DNA from: Chromobacteriaceae bacterium
GTDB lineage: Bacteria > Pseudomonadota > Gammaproteobacteria > Burkholderiales > Aquaspirillaceae
NCBI GenBank assembly: GCA_030151505.1
Contig: JASLDQ010000079.1
Location: forward strand, 1 to 11,572
DNA length: 11,572 bases
Reading direction: 5' to 3'
Positions within the stretch are counted from its first letter, which is position 1; each line of letters begins with the position of its first letter. This document shows, in pieces, positions 1 to 8,486 of this stretch. A program made the position numbers and the translations under genes. The notes beneath the pieces are model-generated. The model saw only the letters and a list, made by a program, of their open reading frames with translations, ran no database searches and was not told the DNA's origin.

Positions 1-101
1 ACGGCGAACACCATGTCGCAGTGGAGTGTGCCGGAGGCATGGCGGTAGCGCCGGTGCCAGCCGCCGAAGCTTTTCTGGCTGGAGAGCAGTTCGAGGGGCA
101 T
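1..101 (-). CDS. fghA: S-formylglutathione hydrolase, N-terminal fragment (runs off the left edge)
   Basis: On the minus strand an ATG at 101-99 opens a frame that stays open to base 1, giving 33 complete codons. The protein begins MPLELLSSQKSFGGW and continues with HRRYRHASGTLHCDM. This matches the N-terminus of FghA/FrmB esterases, where a short stretch leads into SFGGW, an RYRH-like motif and the first beta strands. The enzyme hydrolyses S-formylglutathione to formate and glutathione in the cytoplasm, the step after AdhC. The catalytic triad lies in the missing part (the family is about 280 residues). It sits downstream of adhC on the same strand with a 194-bp gap, so co-transcription is likely. 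The ribosome-binding site is weak (CCGGGA about 8 nt upstream). The identification rests on a short fragment plus its neighbour. Confidence 0.82.
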   Translation of the reverse strand, partial: MPLELLSSQKSFGGWHRRYRHASGTLHCDMVFA

Positions 102-295
102 GGAAAATTCCCGGTGGTTTGATGAAGGGCGGGCGAGCCGCACGGGATGTGCCGGCCGGGGAAGTGCAGAGCACGGCTCGCGCCGCGCTGCATCCGGGGT
201 CGCCCAACGGTTGATGCGCTGGTTGGAAGGCGCGCCGCGGGACCGTTTGGGCCCGCCCTGCGCCGCCGCCAGCCCACTTGCCCGCCGGCATTCGT

Positions 296-1974
<1,679 letters not shown>

Positions 1975-1989
1975 TGCTGTATTTGTTGC

Positions 1990-2005
1990 TGGCATGTTTC
2001 ATGCA
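1990..2005 (+). promoter_or_regulatory. Sigma54 (-24/-12) promoter for the ABC transporter/two-component operon
   Basis: TGGCATG-TTTC-ATGCA matches the sigma54 consensus TGGCACG-N4-TTGCW at 10 of 12 defined bases. The essential GG (1991-1992) and GC (2003-2004) are present at the exact spacing. Transcription would start near 2016-2018, leaving a leader of about 46 nt before the ATG at 2063. Three things support it: the enhancer-like dyads and IHF site upstream, correct orientation, and a sigma54-dependent activator encoded as the last gene of the same operon. Confidence 0.75.
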
Positions 2006-2062
2006 GAAAGAATCGCCTGCCCCCTGGTGGGCCACGATAAAAACCGTATCTCCGGAGAAAGC

Positions 2063-3034
2063 ATGAAAACCATCAAGACCCTGGTTGCCAGCCTCGCGCT
2101 GCTGGCGGTCGGCACCACCGCCTCCGCCGCCGACGTCGTCCGTCTGGGCAACCTCAAGTTCGCCCACTACGGCGCCATCAGCTACATGAAGGAAATCGCC
2201 GGCAAGTACGACCTCAAGATCGAGGAACGCACCTTCGCCAAGGGCATCGACATCATGCCGGCCGTGATCGCCGGCGAAGTCGACATCGCGGCCAGCGCGG
2301 CCGACGCCGCGGTGGCCGGCCGCGCCAGCGGCGCGCCGATCTACGCGGTGGCCGGTTTCGCCAAGGGCGGCGCCCGCATCGTGGCCGCGCAGGGCAGCAA
2401 CATCAAGTCGGTGGCCCAGCTCAAGGGCAAGAAGGTCGGCGTGGCCCGCGGCGGCGCACAGGAACTCCTGCTGGCCGCCGAGCTGCACAAGAACAAGCTG
2501 ACGTGGTCGGACAAGCCGGGCAAGGACGTGCAGATCGTCTACCTGCCGTTCGCCGACCTCAACCAGGCGCTGATGGGCAAGCAGATCGACGCGATGAGCC
2601 AGTCCGAGCCGCAGTCGTCGCAGGCCATCAACAAGGGTTTCGGCTACGAAGTCGTCAAGCCCTACGACACCCCGCTGGGCGAGCCGGTCCGCACTCTGGT
2701 GATGACCGAGAAGATGTACAAGGAAAAGCCGGACGTGGCTCAGCGCGTGCTCAAGTGCTTCGTCGAGGCGACCAGCACCTTCATCGCCAACCCGCAGCTG
2801 GCGGAAAAGTACGTGCGCGAATCGGTGTTCAAGAACCAGATCACCTCGGACGACTTCAAGGACGCCATCGGCAACTCGCCGTACAGCTATGACCTGACCG
2901 TCTCCCACATGCAGATCACCACCGACATGATGCAGCAGTACGGCATCGGCAAGATGGCCAAGCCGCCGAAGGCGACCGACTGGGTCAAGCTCGACCTCCT
3001 GGCCAAGGCCAAGAAGGACCTGAAGGTCAAGTAA
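2063..3034 (+). CDS. NitT/TauT-family ABC transporter periplasmic substrate-binding protein (NMT1/THI5-like)
   Basis: This 323-residue secreted protein starts MKTIKTLVAS and has a hydrophobic core and a likely signal-peptidase cut after ASA (near residue 22), so it acts in the periplasm. The mature part follows the type II binding-protein fold of the NMT1/THI5/SsuA group: first strand VVRLGNLKFAHYGAI, GIDIMPAVIAGEVDIAAS (substrate loop), and VAQLKGKKVGVARGGAQE at the start of the second lobe. The start at 2063 was chosen because GGAGAAA lies just upstream and it gives a clean signal peptide; an earlier in-frame ATG (1994) lies inside the sigma54 promoter. Permease and ATPase genes follow. The ligand cannot be read from the sequence: family members bind nitrate, sulfonates, aromatic acids, pyrimidine precursors and others. 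Confidence 0.9.
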   Translation: MKTIKTLVASLALLAVGTTASAADVVRLGNLKFAHYGAISYMKEIAGKYDLKIEERTFAKGIDIMPAVIAGEVDIAASAADAAVAGRASGAPIYAVAGFAKGGARIVAAQGSNIKSVAQLKGKKVGVARGGAQELLLAAELHKNKLTWSDKPGKDVQIVYLPFADLNQALMGKQIDAMSQSEPQSSQAINKGFGYEVVKPYDTPLGEPVRTLVMTEKMYKEKPDVAQRVLKCFVEATSTFIANPQLAEKYVRESVFKNQITSDDFKDAIGNSPYSYDLTVSHMQITTDMMQQYGIGKMAKPPKATDWVKLDLLAKAKKDLKVK

Positions 3035-3050
3035 GCCGCGTCCTGCAGCC

Positions 3051-3098
3051 CCGTTGCGCGGCCGTGCCGGACGCTCCGGTGCGGCGGCCGCGCTACGG
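3051..3098 (+). repeat. Long intercistronic hairpin after the binding-protein gene
   Basis: GCGCGGCCG (3056-3064) pairs perfectly with CGGCCGCGC (3085-3093). Beyond one T:T mismatch, CCGT (3051-3054) pairs with ACGG (3095-3098). Inside the loop, CCGGA (3067-3071) pairs with TCCGG (3075-3079). The result is a very stable branched or stacked hairpin starting 16 nt after the stop codon. No T-run follows, so it probably protects the 3' end of the upstream message rather than terminating transcription. That would favour excess binding protein over membrane components. Confidence 0.55.
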
Positions 3099-3137
3099 TT
3101 GTCGCTGCGGCTTTTCCCCCGGGTCGTCGCCGGCCCG

Positions 3138-3156
3138 GACCTGACCTGACCTGACC
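3138..3156. repeat. Short tandem repeat, (GACCT) x 3.8
   Basis: Nineteen bases repeat the unit GACCT without error between the binding-protein and permease genes. It may simply be slippage-prone intergenic DNA. It lies outside coding sequence, so copy-number changes would alter only spacing between the two flanking hairpins. Confidence 0.6.
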
Positions 3157-3163
3157 GGTGGCC

Positions 3164-3195
3164 AGCCGGCCGCCGGCTCCGTTTTCCCGTTTTTC
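3164..3195 (+). terminator. Possible attenuator: hairpin followed by T-rich tract, ahead of the permease
   Basis: AGCCGG (3164-3169) and CCGGCT (3173-3178) form a 6-bp stem with a 3-nt loop, followed by CCGTTTTCCCGTTTTTC. The T-tract is interrupted by GC, so termination is probably partial. Together with the hairpin at 3051-3098 this could reduce transcription into the permease, ATPase and regulatory genes. The permease Shine-Dalgarno AAGGAG follows directly. Confidence 0.35.
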
Positions 3196-3207
3196 AAGGA
3201 GCAGGGC

Positions 3208-4035
3208 ATGTCCCGTTTCTTCCCCTCCGCCCGCATGCTGTTCAACAGCCTGATCGTGCCGGTGGTTTTTCTCGCCATCTGGCAGTTGCTGTCCGGCAAC
3301 GGCTTCATCAATCCCAACGTGCTGCCGCCGCCGAGCGACGTGCTGAGCAAGTGGATTGCCTACTGGATGCCGCTGGAGGCCTACGATCCGTCGACTTCGT
3401 CCTACGCCGCCTGGCTCCTGTCCGGCGAGCTGATCCACGACGTGCTCGCCAGCCTGTGGCGCGTGGTGCTGGGCTTCGCGCTCGGCGGCGGCCTCGGCCT
3501 GCTGCTGGGCCTGTTCATGGGCGTCAACGACACCGTGTACAAGCTGAGCAACCCGCTGTTGCAGTTCCTGCGCCCGATCCCGCCGATCGCGTGGACGCCG
3601 CTGTCCATCCTGTGGTTCGGTCTGGGCGATCCGCCGGCCATCTTCCTCATCACCATTGGCGCCTTCTTCCCGGTGCTGATGAACACCATCTCCGGCGTGC
3701 GCCACGTCGACGGCATCTACATCCGCGCCGCGCGCAACCTCGGCGCCAGCCGCTTCACCATGTTCACCCGCGTCATCCTGCCGGCGGCCACGCCCTTCAT
3801 CTTCACCGGCGCGCGCGTCGGCATGGGCACCGCCTTCATCGTGGTGATCGTGGCCGAGATGATCGCCGTCAACAGCGGCGTGGGCTACCGCATCATGGAA
3901 GCGCGCGAGTATTTCTGGACCGACAAGGTCATCGCCGGCATGGTCACCATCGGCCTTCTGGGCCTGCTGATCGACGTGCTGATGCAGGCCGCCAACAACC
4001 GCCTGCTCAAGTGGCACCGCGGCATCGACAACTGA
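3208..4035 (+). CDS. NitT/TauT-family ABC transporter permease (SsuC/TauC-like)
   Basis: This 275-residue inner-membrane protein is of the BPD_transp_1 type. A first membrane helix lies at about residues 12-29, followed by the family element LPPPSDVL (39-46) and further helices around 86-104, 130-162, 205-221 and 241-260. The cytoplasmic EAA-type coupling loop is visible as RAARNLGASRFTMFTRVILP (173-192), and AEMIAVNSGVGYRI (216-229) is a family hallmark. Residues 53-70 (around YWMPLEAYDPSTSSYAAW) look like an insertion compared with typical SsuC proteins, probably periplasmic. AAGGAG stands 8 nt before the ATG. It pairs with the upstream binding protein and downstream ATPase. The substrate is unknown. 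Confidence 0.93.
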   Translation: MSRFFPSARMLFNSLIVPVVFLAIWQLLSGNGFINPNVLPPPSDVLSKWIAYWMPLEAYDPSTSSYAAWLLSGELIHDVLASLWRVVLGFALGGGLGLLLGLFMGVNDTVYKLSNPLLQFLRPIPPIAWTPLSILWFGLGDPPAIFLITIGAFFPVLMNTISGVRHVDGIYIRAARNLGASRFTMFTRVILPAATPFIFTGARVGMGTAFIVVIVAEMIAVNSGVGYRIMEAREYFWTDKVIAGMVTIGLLGLLIDVLMQAANNRLLKWHRGIDN

Positions 4036-4048
4036 GAGAGAACACCCC

Positions 4049-4846
4049 ATGCAAGACGTTCAGATCCGGGTCGACAACGCCCAGAAAGTTTTCAAGACCC
4101 CGCACGGCGACGTGATCGCCCTGCGCGACATCAACCTCGAGATCAAGGCCGGCGAGTTCGTCTGCCTGCTGGGGCCTTCGGGCTGCGGCAAATCCACCCT
4201 GCTCAACGGCATTGCCGGCTTCTCGCTGCCGACCGGCGGCAAGATCCTGGTCGACGGCAAGCCCGTCACCGCGCCGGGGCCGGAGCGCGGCATGGTGTTC
4301 CAGGAGTACGCGCTGTTTCCGTGGATGACCGTGGCCGAGAACATCGCCTTCGGTCTGGAAATCCAGGGGCGTGGCAAGGATGCCATCGCCAGGCGGGTGG
4401 ACGAGTTGCTCGACGTGTTCCACCTCAAGGACTTCCGCCAGCGCTATCCGAAGGACCTGTCCGGCGGCATGCGTCAGCGCGTCGCCATCGCCCGGGTGCT
4501 GGCGCTGGATTCGCCGATCATGCTGATGGACGAGCCTTTCGGCGCGCTGGACGCGCTGACCCGCCGTTCGCTGCAGGACGAGCTGCTGCGCATCTGGAAG
4601 GACTTCGGCAAGACCATCATCTTCGTCACGCACAGCATCGAGGAATCGATCTATCTGGCCGACCGCATCGTGGTGATGACCTACCGTCCGGGCACCATCA
4701 AGCGCGACGTCGCCGTTACCCTCCCGCGCCCGCGCGACACCAGCACGCAGGAGTTCAACACCCTCAAGCGCGAACTCACCCGGCTGGTGATGGAAGAGCA
4801 CTCGCGTCACGAAGCTGCCGAGCTGGCCCAGGCTGCCGTAGACTGA
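4049..4846 (+). CDS. NitT/TauT-family ABC transporter ATP-binding protein (SsuB/TauB-like)
   Basis: This 265-residue cytoplasmic ATPase powers the importer. All nucleotide-binding motifs are intact: Walker A GPSGCGKST (42-50), Q-loop Gln85 in MVFQEYALFPW, signature LSGGMRQR (137-144), Walker B IMLMDEP (157-163, with Glu162 catalytic), the D-loop following it, and switch His195 in FVTHSIEE. The FPWMTVAENI and FGALDALTR segments are typical of the SsuB/TauB/NrtD group. It begins 13 bp after the permease stop with GAGAGA as ribosome-binding site. The sensor kinase begins 24 bp after its own stop, so ABC and regulatory genes are very probably one transcript. Confidence 0.94.
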   Translation: MQDVQIRVDNAQKVFKTPHGDVIALRDINLEIKAGEFVCLLGPSGCGKSTLLNGIAGFSLPTGGKILVDGKPVTAPGPERGMVFQEYALFPWMTVAENIAFGLEIQGRGKDAIARRVDELLDVFHLKDFRQRYPKDLSGGMRQRVAIARVLALDSPIMLMDEPFGALDALTRRSLQDELLRIWKDFGKTIIFVTHSIEESIYLADRIVVMTYRPGTIKRDVAVTLPRPRDTSTQEFNTLKRELTRLVMEEHSRHEAAELAQAAVD

Positions 4847-4870
4847 CGCGCTTTTCTTGCGGAGACCGAC

Positions 4871-6700
4871 ATGCAGCATCGTTTGGCGTGGCATCGCCAT
4901 GCACGCCGCGCCATGGCCGTGGTGCTGCATGTCGCTTTCGTGGCGGTGGTGCTGTGGCTGACCTGGAACGTCCATTCCCGCGCCGCCCGGGCCGATGCCA
5001 CCCAGGCCGGCCACCACCGCCTCGACATGTATGCCGCCAGCCTGCAGGCCACGCTGGAGCAGTACAGCTATCTTCCTTTCATCCTGTCGATCAACGACGA
5101 CATTTCCCTCCTGCTGGCGTCGTCCGGCAGCCCCGAGCGGGTCAACCGCTATCTGGAGCAGGTCAACCGCGAAGCCCGGACGGCGGCGCTCTTTGTCATC
5201 CGGCCGGACGGCCGGGCGATTGCCTCGAGCAACTGGCGCTCGCCCTACAGCTTCGTCGGGCAGGACTATGCTTTCCGTCCCTATTTCCAGCAGGCCATCG
5301 CCGGCAAGCAGGGCAGCTTCTACGGCGTCGGCAATACCAGCCGCGAGCCGGGCTTCTTCCTGTCGTGGCCGGTCCTGCACGGCGAACACGTGCGCGGCGT
5401 GGTGGTGGTCAAGATCAATCTGTCCTCGCTCGAATCGACCTGGTCGCGCGGCGGCGAGCGCCTGATGGTGGCCGACGCCAACGGCGTGGTGTTCCTCAGT
5501 TCGGTGCCGGCCTGGAAGTTCGGCACGCTCTCACCCCTGCCGGAGGCGGTCAAGGCTAGGCTGGCGGCGACCCGGCAGTATGTCGGCACCGAACTGCATC
5601 CCCTGCGCCTGCGCGAGGGCGACAGGCAGGCCGACGGCAGCAGCATCGTGCGGATCGGCGCCGCCGGCCCGTCCTGGGTGATGCAGACCCGGCCGCTGGA
5701 GCAGCGCGGCTGGACGCTGATCCTGCTGTCGGACTGGCGGGCGCTGCGCGGCAATTTGGGGTACGCGCTGTTCGCCGCGCTGGCGGGTGCGCTGGCGGCC
5801 CTGCTGCTGTTTCACCTGCTGCGCCAGCGCTTCAAGCGCATGCGGGAGAGCCTGGCGGCCCGCCGGGCCTTGCAGGCCGCCAACGATGCGCTGGAGCGCA
5901 AGGTGGCCTTGCGCACCGCCGACCTCGAACGCAGCAATGCCCGCCTGCTCGAGGAAATCGACGAGCGGGTGCGGGCCGAGGCCTCGCTGCAGGCGACCCG
6001 TAACGCACTGGTCGAGGCCAGCAAGCTGGCGGCGGTGGGGCAGATGGCCGCCGGCATCGCGCACGAGCTGAACCAGCCGCTGGCGGCCTTGCGTACCTTT
6101 GCCGGCAACACCCGGGTGATGCTGGCGCGCGGGCAGGGCGAGGCGGCGACCCGCAATCTCGAACACATCGACAAGCTGGTCGAGCGCATGGCGGTGCAGA
6201 CCGGCGACCTCAAGAATTTCGCCCGCCGCCACCAGGGGCCGCTGGGCAGTGCCGATGCGGCGGCGGCGATGGACAGCGCGCTGGCTATGCTGGACAAGCC
6301 GCTGCGCGATGCCGGCGTCGCGGTCACGGTCGAGCGGCCGGCGGAGGCCCTGCGGGTCGGCTGCGACGCGCTGGGACTGGAGCAGATTTTCGGCAACCTG
6401 ACCGCCAACGCCGTCGACGCGATGGCGAACTCGCCGGTGCGCCGGCTTGCCATCCGGCTGCTCGCCCTGCCGGGGCTGGTGCGGGTCGAGGTGGCCGATA
6501 CCGGCCCGGGCATCGACCCGGCCGCGCGCGAGCGGGTGTTCGAGCCGTTCTTCACCACCAAGCCGCGCGGGCGCGGGCTGGGGCTGGGGCTCGCCATTGT
6601 CGACACCATCGTCCGCCAGTCCGGCGGGCGGATCGAAGTCGTGCTGCCGCCCGAAGGCGGCACCTGTTTTGTGCTGAGCTGGCCACGAACGGAATCCTGA
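4871..6700 (+). CDS. DctB-like membrane sensor histidine kinase
   Basis: The kinase has 609 residues. Membrane helix 1 is at about 14-33, then a periplasmic sensor of roughly 260 residues that looks like the double-PDC (dCACHE) fold of DctB (SYLPFILSINDDI, YFQQAIAGKQGSFYGVGNTS, EPGFFLSWPV). Helix 2 is at about 297-317, then a charged helical linker at 325-385. The HisKA segment VGQMAAGIAHELNQPLAALR carries the phosphorylated His398; HELNQPLAALRTF is characteristic of the DctB/NtrB-like group. The ATPase domain has the N-box (Asn513), G1 DTGPGID (543-549), F-box FEPFFTTK and G2 GRGLGLGLA. It autophosphorylates on ligand binding and passes phosphate to the regulator in the next gene, which it overlaps by one base (TGATG). 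GGAG precedes the start. Classical DctB senses C4-dicarboxylates; the ligand here is unknown. Confidence 0.93.
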   Translation: MQHRLAWHRHARRAMAVVLHVAFVAVVLWLTWNVHSRAARADATQAGHHRLDMYAASLQATLEQYSYLPFILSINDDISLLLASSGSPERVNRYLEQVNREARTAALFVIRPDGRAIASSNWRSPYSFVGQDYAFRPYFQQAIAGKQGSFYGVGNTSREPGFFLSWPVLHGEHVRGVVVVKINLSSLESTWSRGGERLMVADANGVVFLSSVPAWKFGTLSPLPEAVKARLAATRQYVGTELHPLRLREGDRQADGSSIVRIGAAGPSWVMQTRPLEQRGWTLILLSDWRALRGNLGYALFAALAGALAALLLFHLLRQRFKRMRESLAARRALQAANDALERKVALRTADLERSNARLLEEIDERVRAEASLQATRNALVEASKLAAVGQMAAGIAHELNQPLAALRTFAGNTRVMLARGQGEAATRNLEHIDKLVERMAVQTGDLKNFARRHQGPLGSADAAAAMDSALAMLDKPLRDAGVAVTVERPAEALRVGCDALGLEQIFGNLTANAVDAMANSPVRRLAIRLLALPGLVRVEVADTGPGIDPAARERVFEPFFTTKPRGRGLGLGLAIVDTIVRQSGGRIEVVLPPEGGTCFVLSWPRTES

Positions 6701-8040
6701 TGACACTTCCTATCCTGTACGTAGAAGACGACGAGGCGGTCCGGCTGGCGGGCACGCAGACGCTGGAACTGGCTGGACTCGAGGTGATCGCGGCGGCCGA
6801 CGCCGAATCCGCGCTAGCCGTGCTGGTGCGCGGGCCGCTGGGCGCGGTGGTGACCGACCTGCGCCTTCCGGGTTTGTCCGGGCTGGGCCTGCAGGAGCGC
6901 GTGCTGGCGCAGGACGCCGACACTCCGGTGATCGTGGTGACCGGCCACGGCGACGTGGACACGGCGGTGACGGCGATGCGCGCCGGCGCCTACGACTTCA
7001 TCGAGAAGCCGTACCCGGCCGAGCGCCTGCTCGACATGCTGGCGCGGGCGCTGGACCGGCGCCGGCTGGTGCTGGAAAACCGCGAGCTGCGCGCCCGGCT
7101 GGCCGGCCAGTCCGGCCCGGTGCTGATCGGCGACAGCGCGGCCATGCGCGAATTGCGCGCGACCGTGGCCGACATCGCCGATACCGGTGCCGATGTGCTG
7201 ATCGAGGGGGAAACCGGCACCGGCAAGGAGCTGGTGGCACGGGCGCTACACGAGTGGAGCCATCGCCGCCGCGCCCATTTCGTCGCGCTCAACTGCGCCG
7301 CATTGCCGGAAACCGTGTTCGAGAGCGAGATATTCGGCCACGAGGCCGGGGCTTTCACCGGGGCTGCCAAGCGCCGCACCGGCAAGGTCGAGCATGCCGA
7401 CGGCGGCACGCTGTTTCTGGACGAGATCGAGGGTATGCCGCTGGCGCTGCAGGCCAAGTTCCTGCGGGTGCTGCAGGAGCGGGTGGTGGAGCGGCTGGGC
7501 GGCAATGTGCTGACGCCGGTGGATTGCCGGGTGGTCGCCGCCACCAAGGAGAACCTGCTGGCGATGGCCGGTGAGCGGCGTTTCCGGGCCGACCTGTATT
7601 ACCGCCTCAACGTCGTGACCCTGCACCTGCCGCCGCTGCGCGAACGGCGTGAGGACATTCCGGCGCTGTTCAGCGCCTTTGCGGCCGAAGCGGCCGAGCG
7701 CTTCAAGCGCGGGACGCGGGTGCCGGATGCGGCGCTGTCGGGGTATCTGGCCGGGCTGGACTGGCCGGGCAATGTGCGCGAACTCAAGCACGCGGCCGAG
7801 CGCTGGGTGCTGGGCATGGCGCCGCGCGAGTGGCCGGGCCAGGGCGGCGGCGAGCCGGTGGCGGCCGGACAGACGCTGGCGGCCCGGGTCGATGCCTTCG
7901 AGCGCCAGCAACTGGTCGCCGCGCTGCAACTCCATGGCGGTCAGGCGACCCAGACCGCCGCGGCGCTGGGCCTGCCGCGCAAGACCCTGTACGACAAGCT
8001 GGCCCGCCACGGCATCGAGCCCGCCGATTACCGGGCGTAA
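6700..8040 (+). CDS. DctD-like sigma54-dependent response regulator
   Basis: This 446-residue NtrC-family activator has three domains. The receiver (about 1-118) has acidic pair Asp10-Asp11, phosphoacceptor Asp53 (VTDLRLPG), Thr81 and Lys103. The AAA+ domain (about 142-370) has Walker A GETGTGKE (170-177), the sigma54-contacting loop GAFTGA (217-222), Walker B LFLDEIE (238-244) and arginine-finger region FRADLYYRLNV. The C-terminal Fis-type helix-turn-helix (about 405-440) ends LGLPRKTLYDKL, typical of DctD. The intact GAFTGA loop means it should activate sigma54 promoters, and one is present upstream of the operon's first gene with two enhancer-like dyads. Its start overlaps the kinase stop, suggesting translational coupling. 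No other regulator gene is nearby, so autoregulation is the simplest model. Confidence 0.95.
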   Translation: MTLPILYVEDDEAVRLAGTQTLELAGLEVIAAADAESALAVLVRGPLGAVVTDLRLPGLSGLGLQERVLAQDADTPVIVVTGHGDVDTAVTAMRAGAYDFIEKPYPAERLLDMLARALDRRRLVLENRELRARLAGQSGPVLIGDSAAMRELRATVADIADTGADVLIEGETGTGKELVARALHEWSHRRRAHFVALNCAALPETVFESEIFGHEAGAFTGAAKRRTGKVEHADGGTLFLDEIEGMPLALQAKFLRVLQERVVERLGGNVLTPVDCRVVAATKENLLAMAGERRFRADLYYRLNVVTLHLPPLRERREDIPALFSAFAAEAAERFKRGTRVPDAALSGYLAGLDWPGNVRELKHAAERWVLGMAPREWPGQGGGEPVAAGQTLAARVDAFERQQLVAALQLHGGQATQTAAALGLPRKTLYDKLARHGIEPADYRA

Positions 8041-8063
8041 AAAAAGCCGGCGGCGGCCGGCTT
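8039..8063 (-). terminator. Intrinsic terminator of the selD/ABM transcript, overlapping the sigma54 activator's stop codon
   Basis: AAGCCGGC (8044-8051), loop GGCG, GCCGGCTT (8056-8063) form a perfect 8-bp stem. On the minus strand it is followed by a run of seven T (complement of the A-run 8039-8045), so it is an intrinsic terminator for leftward transcripts, about 100 nt past the ABM-domain stop codon. On the plus strand no T-run follows, so it would be poor for the transporter operon. Two A of the tract belong to the TAA stop of the activator gene, so the two convergent units share these bases. Confidence 0.75.
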
Positions 8064-8114
8064 GGCGAAGGGGGCGCGACGGTGTTGGCCGCCGTCCCCT
8101 GTCTTTCGATCGGG

Positions 8115-8152
8115 CCTGCCGGCGGGCGAGGATGACGCGCGCCGCCGGCAGG
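8115..8152. repeat. Inverted repeat between convergent operons
   Basis: CCTGCCGGCG (8115-8124) and CGCCGGCAGG (8143-8152) are a perfect 10-bp dyad with an 18-nt loop, starting 13 nt beyond the ABM-domain stop codon. It lacks a T-run in either direction. It may fold as an RNA 3'-end hairpin for either transcript, upstream of the stronger terminator at 8039-8063. Confidence 0.5.
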
Positions 8153-8165
8153 GCCGTGGGGCGCG

Positions 8166-8486
8166 TCAGGCAGTCACGCGGTATTCGCGGCCGATCTGCG
8201 CGATCTGGACCGAGTAGGACGCGTACCAGCGTTCCCGGCCGAGGCGCTGGGCCTCGACGTGCTCGGGGTGCGATTTCCAGGCCTTGATGCTGTCCATCGA
8301 CGGCCAGTAGGACAACGCCACTTCTTCTTCCCCTTCCGTCACCGCGTGGAATTCGAGGCAGCCGAATTCGCTCAGGGCCAGGTCGCGCATCCGCGCCGCC
8401 ATCGCCGAGTATTGCTCGTCAAACCGGCGAACCCGGGCGCGAAAGATGACGACGTACACCGGCGGCTTTTCCTGCGCCGGCATCAT
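8166..8486 (-). CDS. ABM-domain protein (antibiotic biosynthesis monooxygenase family, small dimeric alpha/beta barrel)
   Basis: This 106-residue soluble protein has the layout of the ABM (PF03992-like) ferredoxin-fold family: a first strand PVYVVIFRA, a helix with QYSAMAARMRDLA, a strand around LEFHAVTE, a strand EVALSYW, then DSIKAWKSHPEHVEAQRLGRERWYASYSV and a last strand. The family holds small monooxygenases, haem-degrading enzymes and proteins of unknown activity, so the chemistry cannot be assigned. There are two adjacent ATGs: the one at 8486 overlaps the selD stop as ATGA, the one at 8483 as TGATG. A longer frame to 8564 is rejected because it lies inside selD and reads as a poly-arginine artefact. 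The overlap with selD implies co-translation. A selenium-related role is a guess from position only. Confidence 0.85.
   Translation of the reverse strand: MMPAQEKPPVYVVIFRARVRRFDEQYSAMAARMRDLALSEFGCLEFHAVTEGEEEVALSYWPSMDSIKAWKSHPEHVEAQRLGRERWYASYSVQIAQIGREYRVTA

Noticed and set aside
133..181. GCGAGCCG ... CGGCTCGC inverted repeat between adhC and fghA
   Set aside because: The arms are perfect, but the 33-nt loop and high GC make a chance match plausible. There is no T-run or promoter-like element, and I see nothing else in the 194-bp gap.
2887..5389. Long minus-strand open frames over the permease, ATPase and kinase genes
   Set aside because: They mirror well-supported plus-strand genes, show low-complexity His/Arg/Asp/Ala composition, and have no ribosome-binding sites or motifs.
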